A stretch of 64,000 nucleotides of DNA from Nocardiopsis sp. TSRI0078 (GTDB lineage Bacteria; Actinomycetota; Actinomycetes; Streptosporangiales; Streptosporangiaceae), in assembly GCF_001905145.1 (NCBI RefSeq), contig NZ_LWLB01000033.1, positions 62,001 through 126,000 on the forward strand, written 5' to 3'. The notes under the pieces were generated by a model. The model saw only the letters and a program-made list of their open reading frames with translations. It was not told where the DNA came from and searched no databases. The position numbers and the translations under genes are program-made. Shown piece by piece: positions 23,715 through 32,183 of the stretch. Positions within the stretch are counted from its first letter, which is position 1, and every line of letters begins with the position of its first letter.

Positions 23715-25001
23715 TCAGACCGGGCCGGTCATCTTCGACAGGCCGCCCGCCCCGGCGGGCAGGAACAGCGCGAAGGTGGTCGGCCTGGTCTGCACCAGCT
23801 CGATCCGCGCGCCCTCGGACTCGGCGATGTGCCGGGCCAGTGCCAGCCCCAGGCCGGTGCCGCCGGTACCGCTGACCTCGCGTTCGAAGATCCGGCCCGC
23901 CAGGTGCTCGGGAACCCCCTCGCCCTCGTCGCTCACCTCGATGCGCACGGACTGGTCGGTGTCGAGGCGGCGGATGGTCACCGTGCCCGCGCCGTGTTTG
24001 TAGGCGTTCTCCACCAGGGTCGCGATGATCTGCGCCAGGTCGCTGGGGACGGTCATGGCCGTCAGCCCCGACACCCCGGTGACCAGCAGCCTGCGCTGCT
24101 CGGCGTGGAAGACCGGCTGCCACTCGGCCTGGATGTGGTTGAGGACGGGGTCGACCTCCACCGCCTCCACCTCGGGGTTCTGGCTCTTGCGGGCCCGCCC
24201 CAGCAGGCTCTCCACGGTCTCCACCAGGCGCTCGGTCTGGGCCAGGGCGGCCTCGCCCTCCTCGCGGACCACGTCGGGGTTGCCGGACTCGGCGATGATC
24301 TCCTCCAGGCGCATCATCAGCGCGGTCAGCGGTGTGCGCAGCTGGTGCGAGGCGTCGGTGGCGAAGTGGCGCTCGGTGGCGATCAGCCCGGCGATGCGCT
24401 CGGCGCTGCGGTCCAGGACCTCCGCCACCCGGTCGGCCTCCGGGATCCCGTAGCGGTGGCCCCACGGCGTGGTCACCCCCGATCCCAGCCGCTCGGCGGT
24501 GACCGCCAGGTCGATCAGGGGCAGTGTGAGCCTGCGGGCCTGGAACATCGACAGCCCCACGGCGACGCCGATGGCCAGCAGGGACAGGGAGGCGATCCCC
24601 AGCCAGGCGCGGACCACGCTCTGCTGCACGCCCTCGGCGTTCATCCACACCTCGACGAGTGTGCCCCGGCCGGTGGTCGCCGTGGCCTTCAGCATGCTCG
24701 GGGAGTCGGGGGCCTCGGGGTCGAGGGCGGGGTCGCCCGCGGTCACCGCGGTGGACGCGTCGGCCGGGGTGATCCGGATGAAGCGGTTCGGGTGGTCCCG
24801 GTCGAACTCCGCCAGGTTGAGCTCACCGTGGGCCTCCAGCATGGTGTCGCTCTCGGCACCGATCAACTCCGCCTCGCCCTGGAGCTGGCGGGTGCTCTCG
24901 TCGTACACCAGCTTGTACGTGAGCGCGCCCAGGGGCAGCCCGAGCAGCATGACGGCGATGACGGTCACCACCAGGGTGGAGAAAACCATCCGCCTGCGCA
25001 T
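23715..25001 (-). CDS. Sensor histidine kinase
   Basis: This 428-residue membrane kinase has a transmembrane helix at about 7–30, an extracytoplasmic sensor of about 100 residues, a second helix at about 132–153, and a HAMP linker. The dimerisation/phosphoacceptor helix follows, with His219 in ATDASHQLRTPLTAL. The catalytic domain has VENAYKHG (N box), DEGEGVPEHL (G1) and GTGGTGLGLALARHI (G2). It lies 67 bp downstream of the response regulator on the same strand and is its obvious partner. The sensor domain gives no clue to the signal. Confidence 0.9.
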   Translation of the reverse strand: MRRRMVFSTLVVTVIAVMLLGLPLGALTYKLVYDESTRQLQGEAELIGAESDTMLEAHGELNLAEFDRDHPNRFIRITPADASTAVTAGDPALDPEAPDSPSMLKATATTGRGTLVEVWMNAEGVQQSVVRAWLGIASLSLLAIGVAVGLSMFQARRLTLPLIDLAVTAERLGSGVTTPWGHRYGIPEADRVAEVLDRSAERIAGLIATERHFATDASHQLRTPLTALMMRLEEIIAESGNPDVVREEGEAALAQTERLVETVESLLGRARKSQNPEVEAVEVDPVLNHIQAEWQPVFHAEQRRLLVTGVSGLTAMTVPSDLAQIIATLVENAYKHGAGTVTIRRLDTDQSVRIEVSDEGEGVPEHLAGRIFEREVSGTGGTGLGLALARHIAESEGARIELVQTRPTTFALFLPAGAGGLSKMTGPV

Positions 25002-25068
25002 GTCACCTCATGTCCGTCCGACCCGGAGGCGGCCGACCGGCGCGGGGCGCCTCGGACCCGGGGCCGTG

Positions 25069-25737
25069 TCAGTCTCGTTCGAACCGGAAGCCCACACCCC
25101 GAACGGTCGTGATGTACGACGGCTGGTTGGCGTCATCGCCCAGCTTGCGGCGCAGCCAGGAGATGTGCATGTCCAGGGTCTTGGTGGAACCCCACCAGTT
25201 GGTGTCCCAGACCTCGCGCATGATCTGCTCGCGGGTGACCACCTTGCCCGCGTCGCGGACGAGCACGCGCAGCAGGTCGAACTCCTTGGTGGTGAGCTGC
25301 AGCTCGCGTTCGCCCAGCCAGGCGCGGCGGGAGTCGTTGTCGATGCGCACGCCGTGCACGACGGGCACCTCGGCGCCGCCCCGGCGCAGCAGGGCGCGGA
25401 CACGGGCCAGCAGCTCGGCCAGCCGGAAGGGCTTGGTGACGTAGTCGTCGGCACCCGCGTCGAGGCCGACGACGGTGTCGACCTCGTCGGCGCGCGCGGT
25501 CAGGATGAGGATCGGCGTTCCGTGACCCTCGGTCCGGAGCCGACGCGCCACCTCGAGTCCATCCATTTCGGGCAGCCCGAGATCCAGGACCATGAGGTCG
25601 ATGTCTCCCGCACGGGCACGGTCGAGTGTCTCAATGCCGTTGACGGTCACGTCCACCGTGTAGCCCTCGCGTCGGAGTGCGCGCGCGAGAGGCTCGGAGA
25701 TCGAGACATCGTCTTCGGCCAGCAAAACGCAGGTCAT
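25069..25737 (-). CDS. OmpR/PhoB-family response regulator
   Basis: I chose the ATG at 25737, giving MTCVLLAEDD, the normal start of a receiver domain, over longer frames whose upstream residues look non-coding. The product is 222 residues. The receiver has Asp9/Asp10, phospho-acceptor Asp52 (LMVLDLGLPEMDG), Thr80 and Lys102 (TKPF). The winged-helix DNA-binding domain is complete (LTTKEFDLLRVLVRDAGKVVTREQIMREVW; TLDMHISWLRRKLGDD; ITTVRGVGFRFE). It diverges from the Pro-rich membrane protein at 26105, which could be a target. Confidence 0.92.
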   Translation of the reverse strand: MTCVLLAEDDVSISEPLARALRREGYTVDVTVNGIETLDRARAGDIDLMVLDLGLPEMDGLEVARRLRTEGHGTPILILTARADEVDTVVGLDAGADDYVTKPFRLAELLARVRALLRRGGAEVPVVHGVRIDNDSRRAWLGERELQLTTKEFDLLRVLVRDAGKVVTREQIMREVWDTNWWGSTKTLDMHISWLRRKLGDDANQPSYITTVRGVGFRFERD

Positions 25738-26104
25738 GGTGCCGATCGTAGGTCCGGGGTCGTGCATTTCCCTATTATGCGCGCCGGATGTGCCAAGGTT
25801 GGCCGAAAATACGCTAATCACATATCGGGCAAATCGTCCAATTGGCCACCTTGTACCCTTTCTTTGTACTTGCATGGTGAAACTGGGAAGCCTGTGGTGC
25901 GTGTGCTCCAGATGCCGTACCGCTCGGGTCCATGTCTCCCCCGCATGGCCATCGTGTTCGGGAAAGTGGCAGGATTCGTAACAAACAGGCAATAAAGCGG
26001 CGTGGAACAGGCGCCGAAACGCGAGGGGCGCCCGTGGCCCGCCGGCGGGCCACCGCCGACGCGCACCGCCTGGTCCGGCACCCCAGACAGCGAGGAGACC
26101 GTAC
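25738..26104. promoter_or_regulatory. Divergent AT-richer control region
   Basis: This 367-bp gap separates the response regulator from the gene at 26105 and is clearly less GC-rich than its flanks. It holds a palindrome (GCCAA-GG-TTGGC, 25792–25803) and a direct repeat of TTGTAC at 25851–25856 and 25864–25869. OmpR-family regulators bind direct repeats, so autoregulation is plausible, but the 13-bp period is not the usual 10–11. Confidence 0.35.
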
Positions 26105-26977
26105 GTGAACTCCCACGAAGCGCCCGGGCACGGCGACGGATTCGGGCCGCCACCCCAGCGGCCTCCGCAGGGCCCGCCCCCGGGGTCGCGGGGAGGCCAT
26201 CCCGGCCAGGGGCGGCGGGGCCCGCTCCCCCAGGGCCCGCCTCCGCCGGGCCCGTCGGCTCCCCAGGGGCCCCAGGGGCCTCCTCCGGGATCTCCGGGGC
26301 CGCCCCAGGGGTTCCAGGGGCCTCCGGACCCGCAGGGACCCTTCGGTCCCCCGCCCCGGCCGGGCCGCTACGGCACCGGTCTGGTGGCCGTCCTCGCCGT
26401 GATCGCGGTACTGGCGGGGGCCTCCTTCCTCGGCGGCGGAATCGCCCTCGGCGGGATGCTGACCGACCGTGTCGCGGCGGGCGGCGACCCCGGGCCGTCG
26501 GAGGAGCCCGGCGTGGCGCCGTCGGAGTCGGCGCCGCCGACCGGGTCCCCGTCCCCCACCGAGGAACCCCCCGTCCCGTCCGACGGGCCCACGGGGGAGC
26601 CGGAGCCGACCGGGGCTCCGACCTCGGAGGAGCTCATGTCCTCCGGGGAACTGGTCGACGGGCTGCGCGACGACTTCGGTATCGACGCACGCCAGGACAT
26701 CACCGACGAGGTCTGCACCCCGTCCGAGGGGGAGGAGTACACCGCCTTCCAGTGCACCTCCTCGATGGACACCAACCTGGTGCGGGTGGCCGCCTTCGCG
26801 AGCGACGGGATCGCCATGTTCACCGCGATGGCCATGCAGGAGAGCGAGGAGACCACCGCGGAGGACGTCCAGGACGCCTGCCACTTCGTGCTGGTGTGGT
26901 TCGAGCACAACGGCCTGGACCAGGGCGAGCGCGACGACATGGCCGAGGCCGCGCGGGAGATCGCGGGCTGCCTCTGA
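26105..26977 (+). CDS. Pro/Gly-rich membrane-anchored protein with extracytoplasmic Cys domain
   Basis: This 290-residue protein starts at GTG 26105 with GAGGAGACC upstream. Residues about 10–90 are a Pro/Gly/Gln low-complexity cytoplasmic region, followed by one transmembrane helix (LVAVLAVIAVLAGASFLGGGIALGG, about 96–120). A Pro/Ser/Glu linker leads to a C-terminal domain of about 110 residues that starts SSGELVDGLRDDFGI. This last part has four cysteines (EVCTP, FQCTS, DACHF, GCL), suited to two disulphides outside the membrane. The layout is common among actinobacterial secreted proteins of unknown function. Divergence from a two-component system suggests co-regulation; the function is unknown. 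Confidence 0.7.
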   Translation: MNSHEAPGHGDGFGPPPQRPPQGPPPGSRGGHPGQGRRGPLPQGPPPPGPSAPQGPQGPPPGSPGPPQGFQGPPDPQGPFGPPPRPGRYGTGLVAVLAVIAVLAGASFLGGGIALGGMLTDRVAAGGDPGPSEEPGVAPSESAPPTGSPSPTEEPPVPSDGPTGEPEPTGAPTSEELMSSGELVDGLRDDFGIDARQDITDEVCTPSEGEEYTAFQCTSSMDTNLVRVAAFASDGIAMFTAMAMQESEETTAEDVQDACHFVLVWFEHNGLDQGERDDMAEAAREIAGCL

Positions 26978-27021
26978 CGAGGCCGGAGCCGGTCCCCCCG
27001 CACCGGACGGCCGCCGGACAC

Positions 27022-27068
27022 GGAGGCGGGCCCGCCCCGGGGTCGACACCCGGGGCGGGCCCGCCTCC
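27022..27068. terminator. Bidirectional terminator
   Basis: Arms 27022–27041 and 27049–27068 are perfectly complementary (20 bp) with a 7-nt loop. It lies between the convergent genes ending at 26977 and 27083. Confidence 0.85.
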
Positions 27069-27082
27069 TCGGCCGCGCGGCT

Positions 27083-29221
27083 TCAGGAGTCCAGTTCCGC
27101 GGCCCCTCCCTCGGAGGCAGCCCTGCGCCTGCGGCCCAGGTAGAGCGCGGTACCGCCCGCGCCGACGGCCACCGCGGCGGCGGCGACCAGCCCGAACAGC
27201 GCGCCACCGGTCGTCGGCAGGGAGCCGCCGGCGTCCCCGCCGGGCCTACCGGGCTTGCCGGAGCCGTCTCCCGGATCGGTCGGGTCCGCGGTCGGCGGGT
27301 CCGTCGGGCCCGGGGTCGGCGGGTCGGCCGGGTCCGCGGGGTCGCCGCTCGGCGGGTCGGTGGGCTTCCCGCCGCCGTCGCCGTCCGGCACGGTGGCCTG
27401 CTCGCCCACCACGATGCGGCCGGAACCGCCCTCGGGGTAGGCGGCCTCGGTGACCTCCCCCTCCAGCGTCCCGGTGAGCAGGTCCTCCAGGGCGCCCTGG
27501 TAGGTCGCGCCCACCACGGTGAAGTCCGCGCCGCGGAACGGGTACATGTCGCCGCCCCGGGCGGAGAAGTCGTTGGTCACGATCGTGATCGGGTCGCCCT
27601 CCACGACCTCGCCGTCCTCGACGAGCACCGTGCCGTCGTGCAGGACCACGTTGCGGACCCGCTCGCCGGGGGTGAGGACACGGCCCCCCTCGTCGACCAC
27701 CTGCGCGGTGCGCTCGGGGTCGTAGGCGAAGTTGACCCCGGCGACCTGCATGAACGCGCCGCTGGCCGCGGGCGCGGCGGCCACGCCCTGCTCCAGCAGC
27801 TCCTTGACCTGCGAGCGCGGGATGTCCGGGACCACCGCCACCTGGTTGGCGAACGGGGCGATCGAGTAGGTGTCCAGCGAGGTCAGCGGCCCCGCCGGGA
27901 TCACCGAGGAGTTGCGGATGCCGCCGCCGTTCTGGATGCCGATCCGCGGTGCGGGGACCCCGTACTCGTCGGCGTTGCGGACACCGGTGTCCAGCAGTGC
28001 GTCCGCCACCAGGTCGCCCAGGTTGGTCTCCTGGGTGCGCACGCCTGGGTCCCGGACGCCGTTCAGGTCGACCTCGCTCAGGGCCACCTCGGCCTCGGCC
28101 AGCCCGGCCACGTACTCGGAGACCGGCCCGGTCACCTGCGCAGCCACCTCGGGGTGGGGTTCGACCGCGTCCTCCTCGACGCCGGAGACCCGGACCGGAC
28201 CGGAGCGGTCGGAGACCGACACCTCGTCGCCGTCGAAGTTCAGGACCAGGCGGCCCACGTACTTGTAGTTCGACCCGGCGGTGACGATCGGCACCCCGAC
28301 GCCCTCCGGGTTGGTGGCCATCAGGGGGTAGGCCAGCGGTTCGCCGGTCTCCGGATGCGCGGTGACCTCGTCACCGGGCACCAGGGCGTCGTCCGGGTCG
28401 GCCATCACCTCGTGGCCGCCGCCCGCGACGATGGCGTCGACGCCGGTCAGCTCCTGGGCGACCCTCTCCTCGTAGGCGATGTTCTGCAGGTGCGAGATCA
28501 GGATGACCTTGTCCACGCCCGCCTCGGTCAGCCGGTCGACCTCGTCCTGGACCGGCTGGACGACGTCGTCCACCACCACGTCGCGCGGGCTGGTGATGGT
28601 GGCCAGCGGCGGGTACAGCGCGCCGACGACGCCGACCTCGTGCCCGGAGGCCTCCACCACGGTGCTGGGCGCGATCCGGCCCTTCCCCTCCAGCGCGGCC
28701 AGGCGGGGCTCGGCGGACACGTCCACGTTGGCGGCGACCACCGTGGTGTCCCCGTCCAGCTGTTCGAGGAAGTCCGCGTACACGTCCGGGCCGAAGTCGA
28801 ACTCGTGGTTGCCCATGGAGATCGCGTCGTACTCCGCGTGGTCGGCGGCGACGGCGTCGTAGAAGGGCGCGCCGTCCTCGCGGGAGGCGGCCAACTCCGG
28901 GCCCGGAAGGTACATGTCGCCGGAGTTGACGGTCACGACACCGCGCTCGGCGGCCTCGTCGACCCCCGCGCCGATACCGCTGCTCTCGTCGTCGCGCAGC
29001 CGGTCGAGCAGCGCGGTGAAGCGGTCGGCGCCGCCGAAGCCGTTCTGCTCGGGGGCGGGCAGCAGCTGGGACTCGGGGTCGTTGGCGTGCAGGATCGTCA
29101 GGGTGAAGTCGGCGCCGTCCGCGGGGTTCGCGGGGACGGACGCGCTCGCTGTGGGTGCGAACGGGACCACCAGGGCACTCGTCAGCACCAGTGCGGCCGA
29201 GGCGCGCACGAGTCTGGACAT
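27083..29221 (-). CDS. Secreted, LPXTG-anchored 5'-nucleotidase/metallophosphatase
   Basis: This 712-residue protein has a signal peptide (about residues 1–28, ending TASAS) and a calcineurin-like phosphatase domain. The domain begins LTILHANDPESQL and continues with MGNHEFDFG, ISHLQNIAYEE and GGGHEVM. A 5'-nucleotidase C-terminal domain follows (QETNLGDLVADALLDT; RIGIQNGGGIRNS; FANQVAVVPDIPRSQVKELLEQG). The end is a Pro/Asp-rich wall-spanning linker, LPTTG near residue 668, a hydrophobic stretch and Arg-rich tail: a sortase signal. At the first metal motif (HxND-x-H in many homologues) Glu50 replaces His, a change seen in an 'ND-x-ESQ' subgroup. It probably hydrolyses nucleotides at the cell wall. 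Confidence 0.88.
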   Translation of the reverse strand: MSRLVRASAALVLTSALVVPFAPTASASVPANPADGADFTLTILHANDPESQLLPAPEQNGFGGADRFTALLDRLRDDESSGIGAGVDEAAERGVVTVNSGDMYLPGPELAASREDGAPFYDAVAADHAEYDAISMGNHEFDFGPDVYADFLEQLDGDTTVVAANVDVSAEPRLAALEGKGRIAPSTVVEASGHEVGVVGALYPPLATITSPRDVVVDDVVQPVQDEVDRLTEAGVDKVILISHLQNIAYEERVAQELTGVDAIVAGGGHEVMADPDDALVPGDEVTAHPETGEPLAYPLMATNPEGVGVPIVTAGSNYKYVGRLVLNFDGDEVSVSDRSGPVRVSGVEEDAVEPHPEVAAQVTGPVSEYVAGLAEAEVALSEVDLNGVRDPGVRTQETNLGDLVADALLDTGVRNADEYGVPAPRIGIQNGGGIRNSSVIPAGPLTSLDTYSIAPFANQVAVVPDIPRSQVKELLEQGVAAAPAASGAFMQVAGVNFAYDPERTAQVVDEGGRVLTPGERVRNVVLHDGTVLVEDGEVVEGDPITIVTNDFSARGGDMYPFRGADFTVVGATYQGALEDLLTGTLEGEVTEAAYPEGGSGRIVVGEQATVPDGDGGGKPTDPPSGDPADPADPPTPGPTDPPTADPTDPGDGSGKPGRPGGDAGGSLPTTGGALFGLVAAAAVAVGAGGTALYLGRRRRAASEGGAAELDS

Positions 29222-29560
29222 CTTTCCGGGGCTCCTTCGGAGGATGAACGTCGTCGGGGGACGAACGGAGGTTCCGCCGGGGCGGGCGGGGGTCGGAGTG
29301 GTTCACCCTAGAGGCGGACGGACAAGGGTTCACGTGCCTCGGGGTTACGATTTGCAGAATCTGAGGCACCAATACGGCTTTCTGGCCCGTCCGTATCGCG
29401 CTGAGCGGCTCGGCGGCCCCTCGGCCGCTCCGGGTGGGGCGCACGCGGGGCCCGCCGCCCGCCGTGACGGGAGGGTTTCCCGTCCGGTTTCCGCGTCCCC
29501 CGCTCCGCGCCCTCTACGATGGAGGGGACAAGCCGGTTCGACACCCCTCGGAGGACGTCC

Positions 29561-30121
29561 GTGTTTTCCTCTGGCCAGGACCCGTACGACCCCGACGGGA
29601 CACGGGACGGAGACGGCGTACCGCCGCGGGGGATGCCCGACTTCGGTGCCCACTTCGACGCGCTGCGCCCCGACGCGCCCCTACCCAGGAAGGTGGCGCT
29701 CGTCCGCGTCCTGATGTTCGTGGGCGGCGCCTGCGGGCTCGCGCTGTCGGCCCTCTTCCTCATGGGGCTGAGCGTGCCCTCCGAGACCATGGCCGAGGCC
29801 ATGCGGCAGCAGGCCGACGCCGCCTCCGGGCAAAGCGCCGAGTTCTTCGCCGACGTCGGTGCGGTGCGCGCCATGATGGTCGCCATGGCGGCGATCACCG
29901 GTGTGTACGGGGCGCTGTCCACGCTCCTGGCCGCCAGGATCCGCCACCGCACGGTCGGCGTGTTCTGGGGCGTCGTGCTCTTCCAGTCCGCCGCGGGCGC
30001 GCTCCTGCTGTGGAACCTGTACGCCGGGGACCTCCTCGCGGTCGTCCCGCTGGGCTTCGCCGCCACGATGGTGGCCCACATGTTCTCCCGCGAGGCCCGC
30101 GCCCACTACGGGCTGCTCTGA
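29561..30121 (+). CDS. Small integral membrane protein, unknown function
   Basis: I took the GTG at 29561, preceded by GGAGGA, rather than an ATG at 29519 without a ribosome binding site; the product is 186 residues. About 55 polar residues precede four predicted transmembrane segments (VRVLMFVGGACGLALSALFLMGL; VRAMMVAMAAITGVYGALSTLL; VGVFWGVVLFQSAAGALLLW; LLAVVPLGFAATMVAHMF). I recognise no family. It converges with the kinase gene, with 13 bp between stops. Confidence 0.65.
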   Translation: MFSSGQDPYDPDGTRDGDGVPPRGMPDFGAHFDALRPDAPLPRKVALVRVLMFVGGACGLALSALFLMGLSVPSETMAEAMRQQADAASGQSAEFFADVGAVRAMMVAMAAITGVYGALSTLLAARIRHRTVGVFWGVVLFQSAAGALLLWNLYAGDLLAVVPLGFAATMVAHMFSREARAHYGLL

Positions 30122-30134
30122 GCGGCGGCCGTCC

Positions 30135-31226
30135 TCAGTCCCTCCCGGGGCCGAGCGCGCGGCCCAACAGCCCGCGCCCCTCGCGCGGGGGCAGCGGCGG
30201 GCGCACCGCGACCTCCGTCCACCGGCGCTCCAGCAGCCCCCGCACGGCCGCCGCGCCCGACGCCGCCGCGGAGCCGCCGGCCTCCGCCGCGCGCACCCCG
30301 CCCTCCGGGCCCTCCAGGGCCAGGGCGGCGCGCAGCAGTTCCGCGGTGTCGGGCCGGTCACCGGGCTCCTTGGCCATCGCGGCCACCACCAGCCGCTCCA
30401 GGCCGGGCGGCAGGTGGTCCAGGTCCGGTTCCTCGAACATCACGCGCCGGGCCATCTCCTTGACCCCGGCCCGCCCGAACGGGTCGTGCGCGGCGGCGGC
30501 GAAGGCCACCGTGGCCCCCCACAGGAACACGTCGGCCCTCTGCGTCGTGGGCTCGCGCCGGTACTGCTCGGGGCTGATCCACCCCGGCGTGCCCAGCTTG
30601 TCGACCTGTTCGGCGACCCGCGCGTCGGGCAGCGACTCCGGCGACGGCAGCCTGAGGTCGCGGTAGGCCCGGCGCATCCTGCGCAGCCGGATCCACTTGG
30701 TGGGGTCGGGATCCTCCACCGGGTGCGCGATGCCGAAGTCCAGCAGCTTGGGACCCCCGCCGGAGAGCACCACGTTGCCGGGCTTGAGGTCGCGGTGGAC
30801 CACCCCGGCGGCGTGGATGGCCCGCAGCGCCTCCGCGATGCCCACGGCCAGCCCCAGCAGCATCCCCCCGCGCAGGCGGCCGTGCCGTTCCACGTGGCGG
30901 CGCAGAGTGGGGCCCGGCACGTACTCGGTGATCATCCACGGCGGGTCCGCCTCCACGTCGGCGCGCACGAAGCGCGCCACCGAGGGGCTGTTCACCCGGG
31001 ACAGCAGGCGGGCCTCGTGCGCGAACCGCTCCCGGAAGCGCCGGTCGGCCGCCTGCTCGGCGTGGACGACCTTGACCGCCAGGTAGCCGTGTACGCCGGG
31101 GGAGTCGGCGGCGTAGACCGTGCCCATACCGCCGGAGCCGACCCGTCCCCGCACCCGGTGCCCGCCGACCTCACGGGGGTCGCCCGGCTCCAGGGGGTCG
31201 AGTCTGCGTACGCCGCGCGCCTTCAT
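30135..31226 (-). CDS. Cytosolic Ser/Thr protein kinase (Hanks type)
   Basis: This 363-residue protein starts at ATG 31226, preceded by GGGAG. The kinase domain is complete: GSGGMGTVY (30–38), Lys52 (AVKVV), HRDLKPGN (144–151), DFG (163–165) and GTPGWISPEQY in the activation segment. The C-terminal ~70 residues are Ala/Gly/Arg-rich, without a transmembrane helix or PASTA repeats, so it is probably a soluble kinase rather than a PknB-type wall sensor. The frame stays open far upstream, but that extension is the mirror image of the helicase gene at 32184 and is not coding. Targets are unknown. Confidence 0.88.
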   Translation of the reverse strand: MKARGVRRLDPLEPGDPREVGGHRVRGRVGSGGMGTVYAADSPGVHGYLAVKVVHAEQAADRRFRERFAHEARLLSRVNSPSVARFVRADVEADPPWMITEYVPGPTLRRHVERHGRLRGGMLLGLAVGIAEALRAIHAAGVVHRDLKPGNVVLSGGGPKLLDFGIAHPVEDPDPTKWIRLRRMRRAYRDLRLPSPESLPDARVAEQVDKLGTPGWISPEQYRREPTTQRADVFLWGATVAFAAAAHDPFGRAGVKEMARRVMFEEPDLDHLPPGLERLVVAAMAKEPGDRPDTAELLRAALALEGPEGGVRAAEAGGSAAASGAAAVRGLLERRWTEVAVRPPLPPREGRGLLGRALGPGRD

Positions 31227-31739
31227 GGGGGCTCCCGTTTCGCTGGTGACACAGGGAACGCTGCTGCGCCGGATCCTATCCGCCTCCGGCACGGTGGCCG
31301 GAGGGCACGCATGGTCGCGGATCCCCGCGCGGCGGGAGGTTGCGCCGCAAGGGCGTCCGCCAGTAGGTGCCGGCTTTGGACGGGCCGGAAACGTTGCTGA
31401 TGTGGAGCGAGGGTCCTGACCTGCGTTGATCTTGTACCTATAGCGAGTGTGGGCGCCCAAACCCGCTATAGGTACAAGATCAACGGCGAACGGGGGCGCT
31501 GCCACCGCACGGAGGGTCCTGATCCCGAATCGAAGCCGGGGCCGGTGCCGTGCACGGGCGGAGCGGCGGGACGCCCGACTCCCTCGTGCGGGCCCGGGAG
31601 GTCGCCCCGCGGATCGCCGCCCCGGCGGACGGCCCGCACCGAGCGCCCCGCGGGCGGGGCCCTCCACAGGGGCGGGGCGGGCACTCCCGAACGTCGGCGG
31701 TCTCTGGCACTGTCGGAGGCGGAGGAAGGGAGCCCCGCC
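31227..31739. other. 513-bp gap between divergent genes
   Basis: It carries the promoters of the kinase gene and the MmcQ-like gene and the palindromic element described separately (31409–31522). The remainder is GC-rich without a supportable coding frame. Confidence 0.5.
31409..31522. repeat. 22-bp perfect palindrome flanked by 11-bp direct repeats (REP/MITE-like)
   Basis: Arms 31424–31445 and 31464–31485 are perfectly complementary over 22 bp. They enclose an 18-nt loop that itself contains GGGCGCCC. The arms are unusually AT-rich for this genome (they contain GATCTTGTACCTATAG). The 11-bp sequence GAGGGTCCTGA occurs at 31409–31419 and 31512–31522, bracketing the palindrome like a target-site duplication around a 92-bp insert. 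It could be a non-autonomous mobile repeat, a recombination site or a very stable RNA hairpin. Confidence 0.55.
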
Positions 31740-32165
31740 ATGACCCCCGAACAGTTCATCGACGCCGCCCTGTGGTTTCCCGAGGCCGGGGAGAGCGAGC
31801 CCTTCGGCCCGGGCGCCCTGGTATACAAGGTGGCCGGACAGAAGATGTTCGCCCTGCTCACCGGGGGAGGCGACGGGAGCGGCCCGGCCACGGCCAACCT
31901 CAAGTGCGATCCCGACCTGGCCCTGGAGCTGCGGGACCAGTTCCCCGCCGTCACGCCCGGATACCACATGAACAAGAAGCACTGGAACTCCGTGCTCCTG
32001 GACGGCACGGTGCCCGAGGACGAGGTCCTGGAGATGCTCAGGCACTCCTACGTCCTGGTGGCCCGGAGCCTGCGCCGGGCCGACCGCGACCGCGTGCTCG
32101 CGGTCCTGGGCGAGGACGCGCCGCGGATCGACGGGGCGGCCGCGGAGGCGCCGGAACGTACGTGA
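31740..32165 (+). CDS. MmcQ/YjbR family DNA-binding-like protein
   Basis: This 141-residue protein starts at ATG 31740 with GGAGGAAGGGA upstream. The CyaY-like fold of the MmcQ/YjbR family is seen in FPEAGESEPFGPGALVYKVAGQKMFALL, ANLKCDPDLALELRDQFPAVTPGYHMNKKHWNSVLLDG and HSYVLVARSL. Members bind DNA weakly or have unknown functions. It lies 18 bp upstream of the RecD2-like helicase gene, so the two are probably co-transcribed. Confidence 0.8.
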   Translation: MTPEQFIDAALWFPEAGESEPFGPGALVYKVAGQKMFALLTGGGDGSGPATANLKCDPDLALELRDQFPAVTPGYHMNKKHWNSVLLDGTVPEDEVLEMLRHSYVLVARSLRRADRDRVLAVLGEDAPRIDGAAAEAPERT

Positions 32166-32183
32166 CCCGGAGAGGACGACCGC

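Noticed and set aside
26140-26360. Dense GGGCCC/CCAGGGGCC repeats
   Set aside because: These are codons of the Pro/Gly/Gln-rich N-terminal region of the membrane protein at 26105, not a DNA repeat element.
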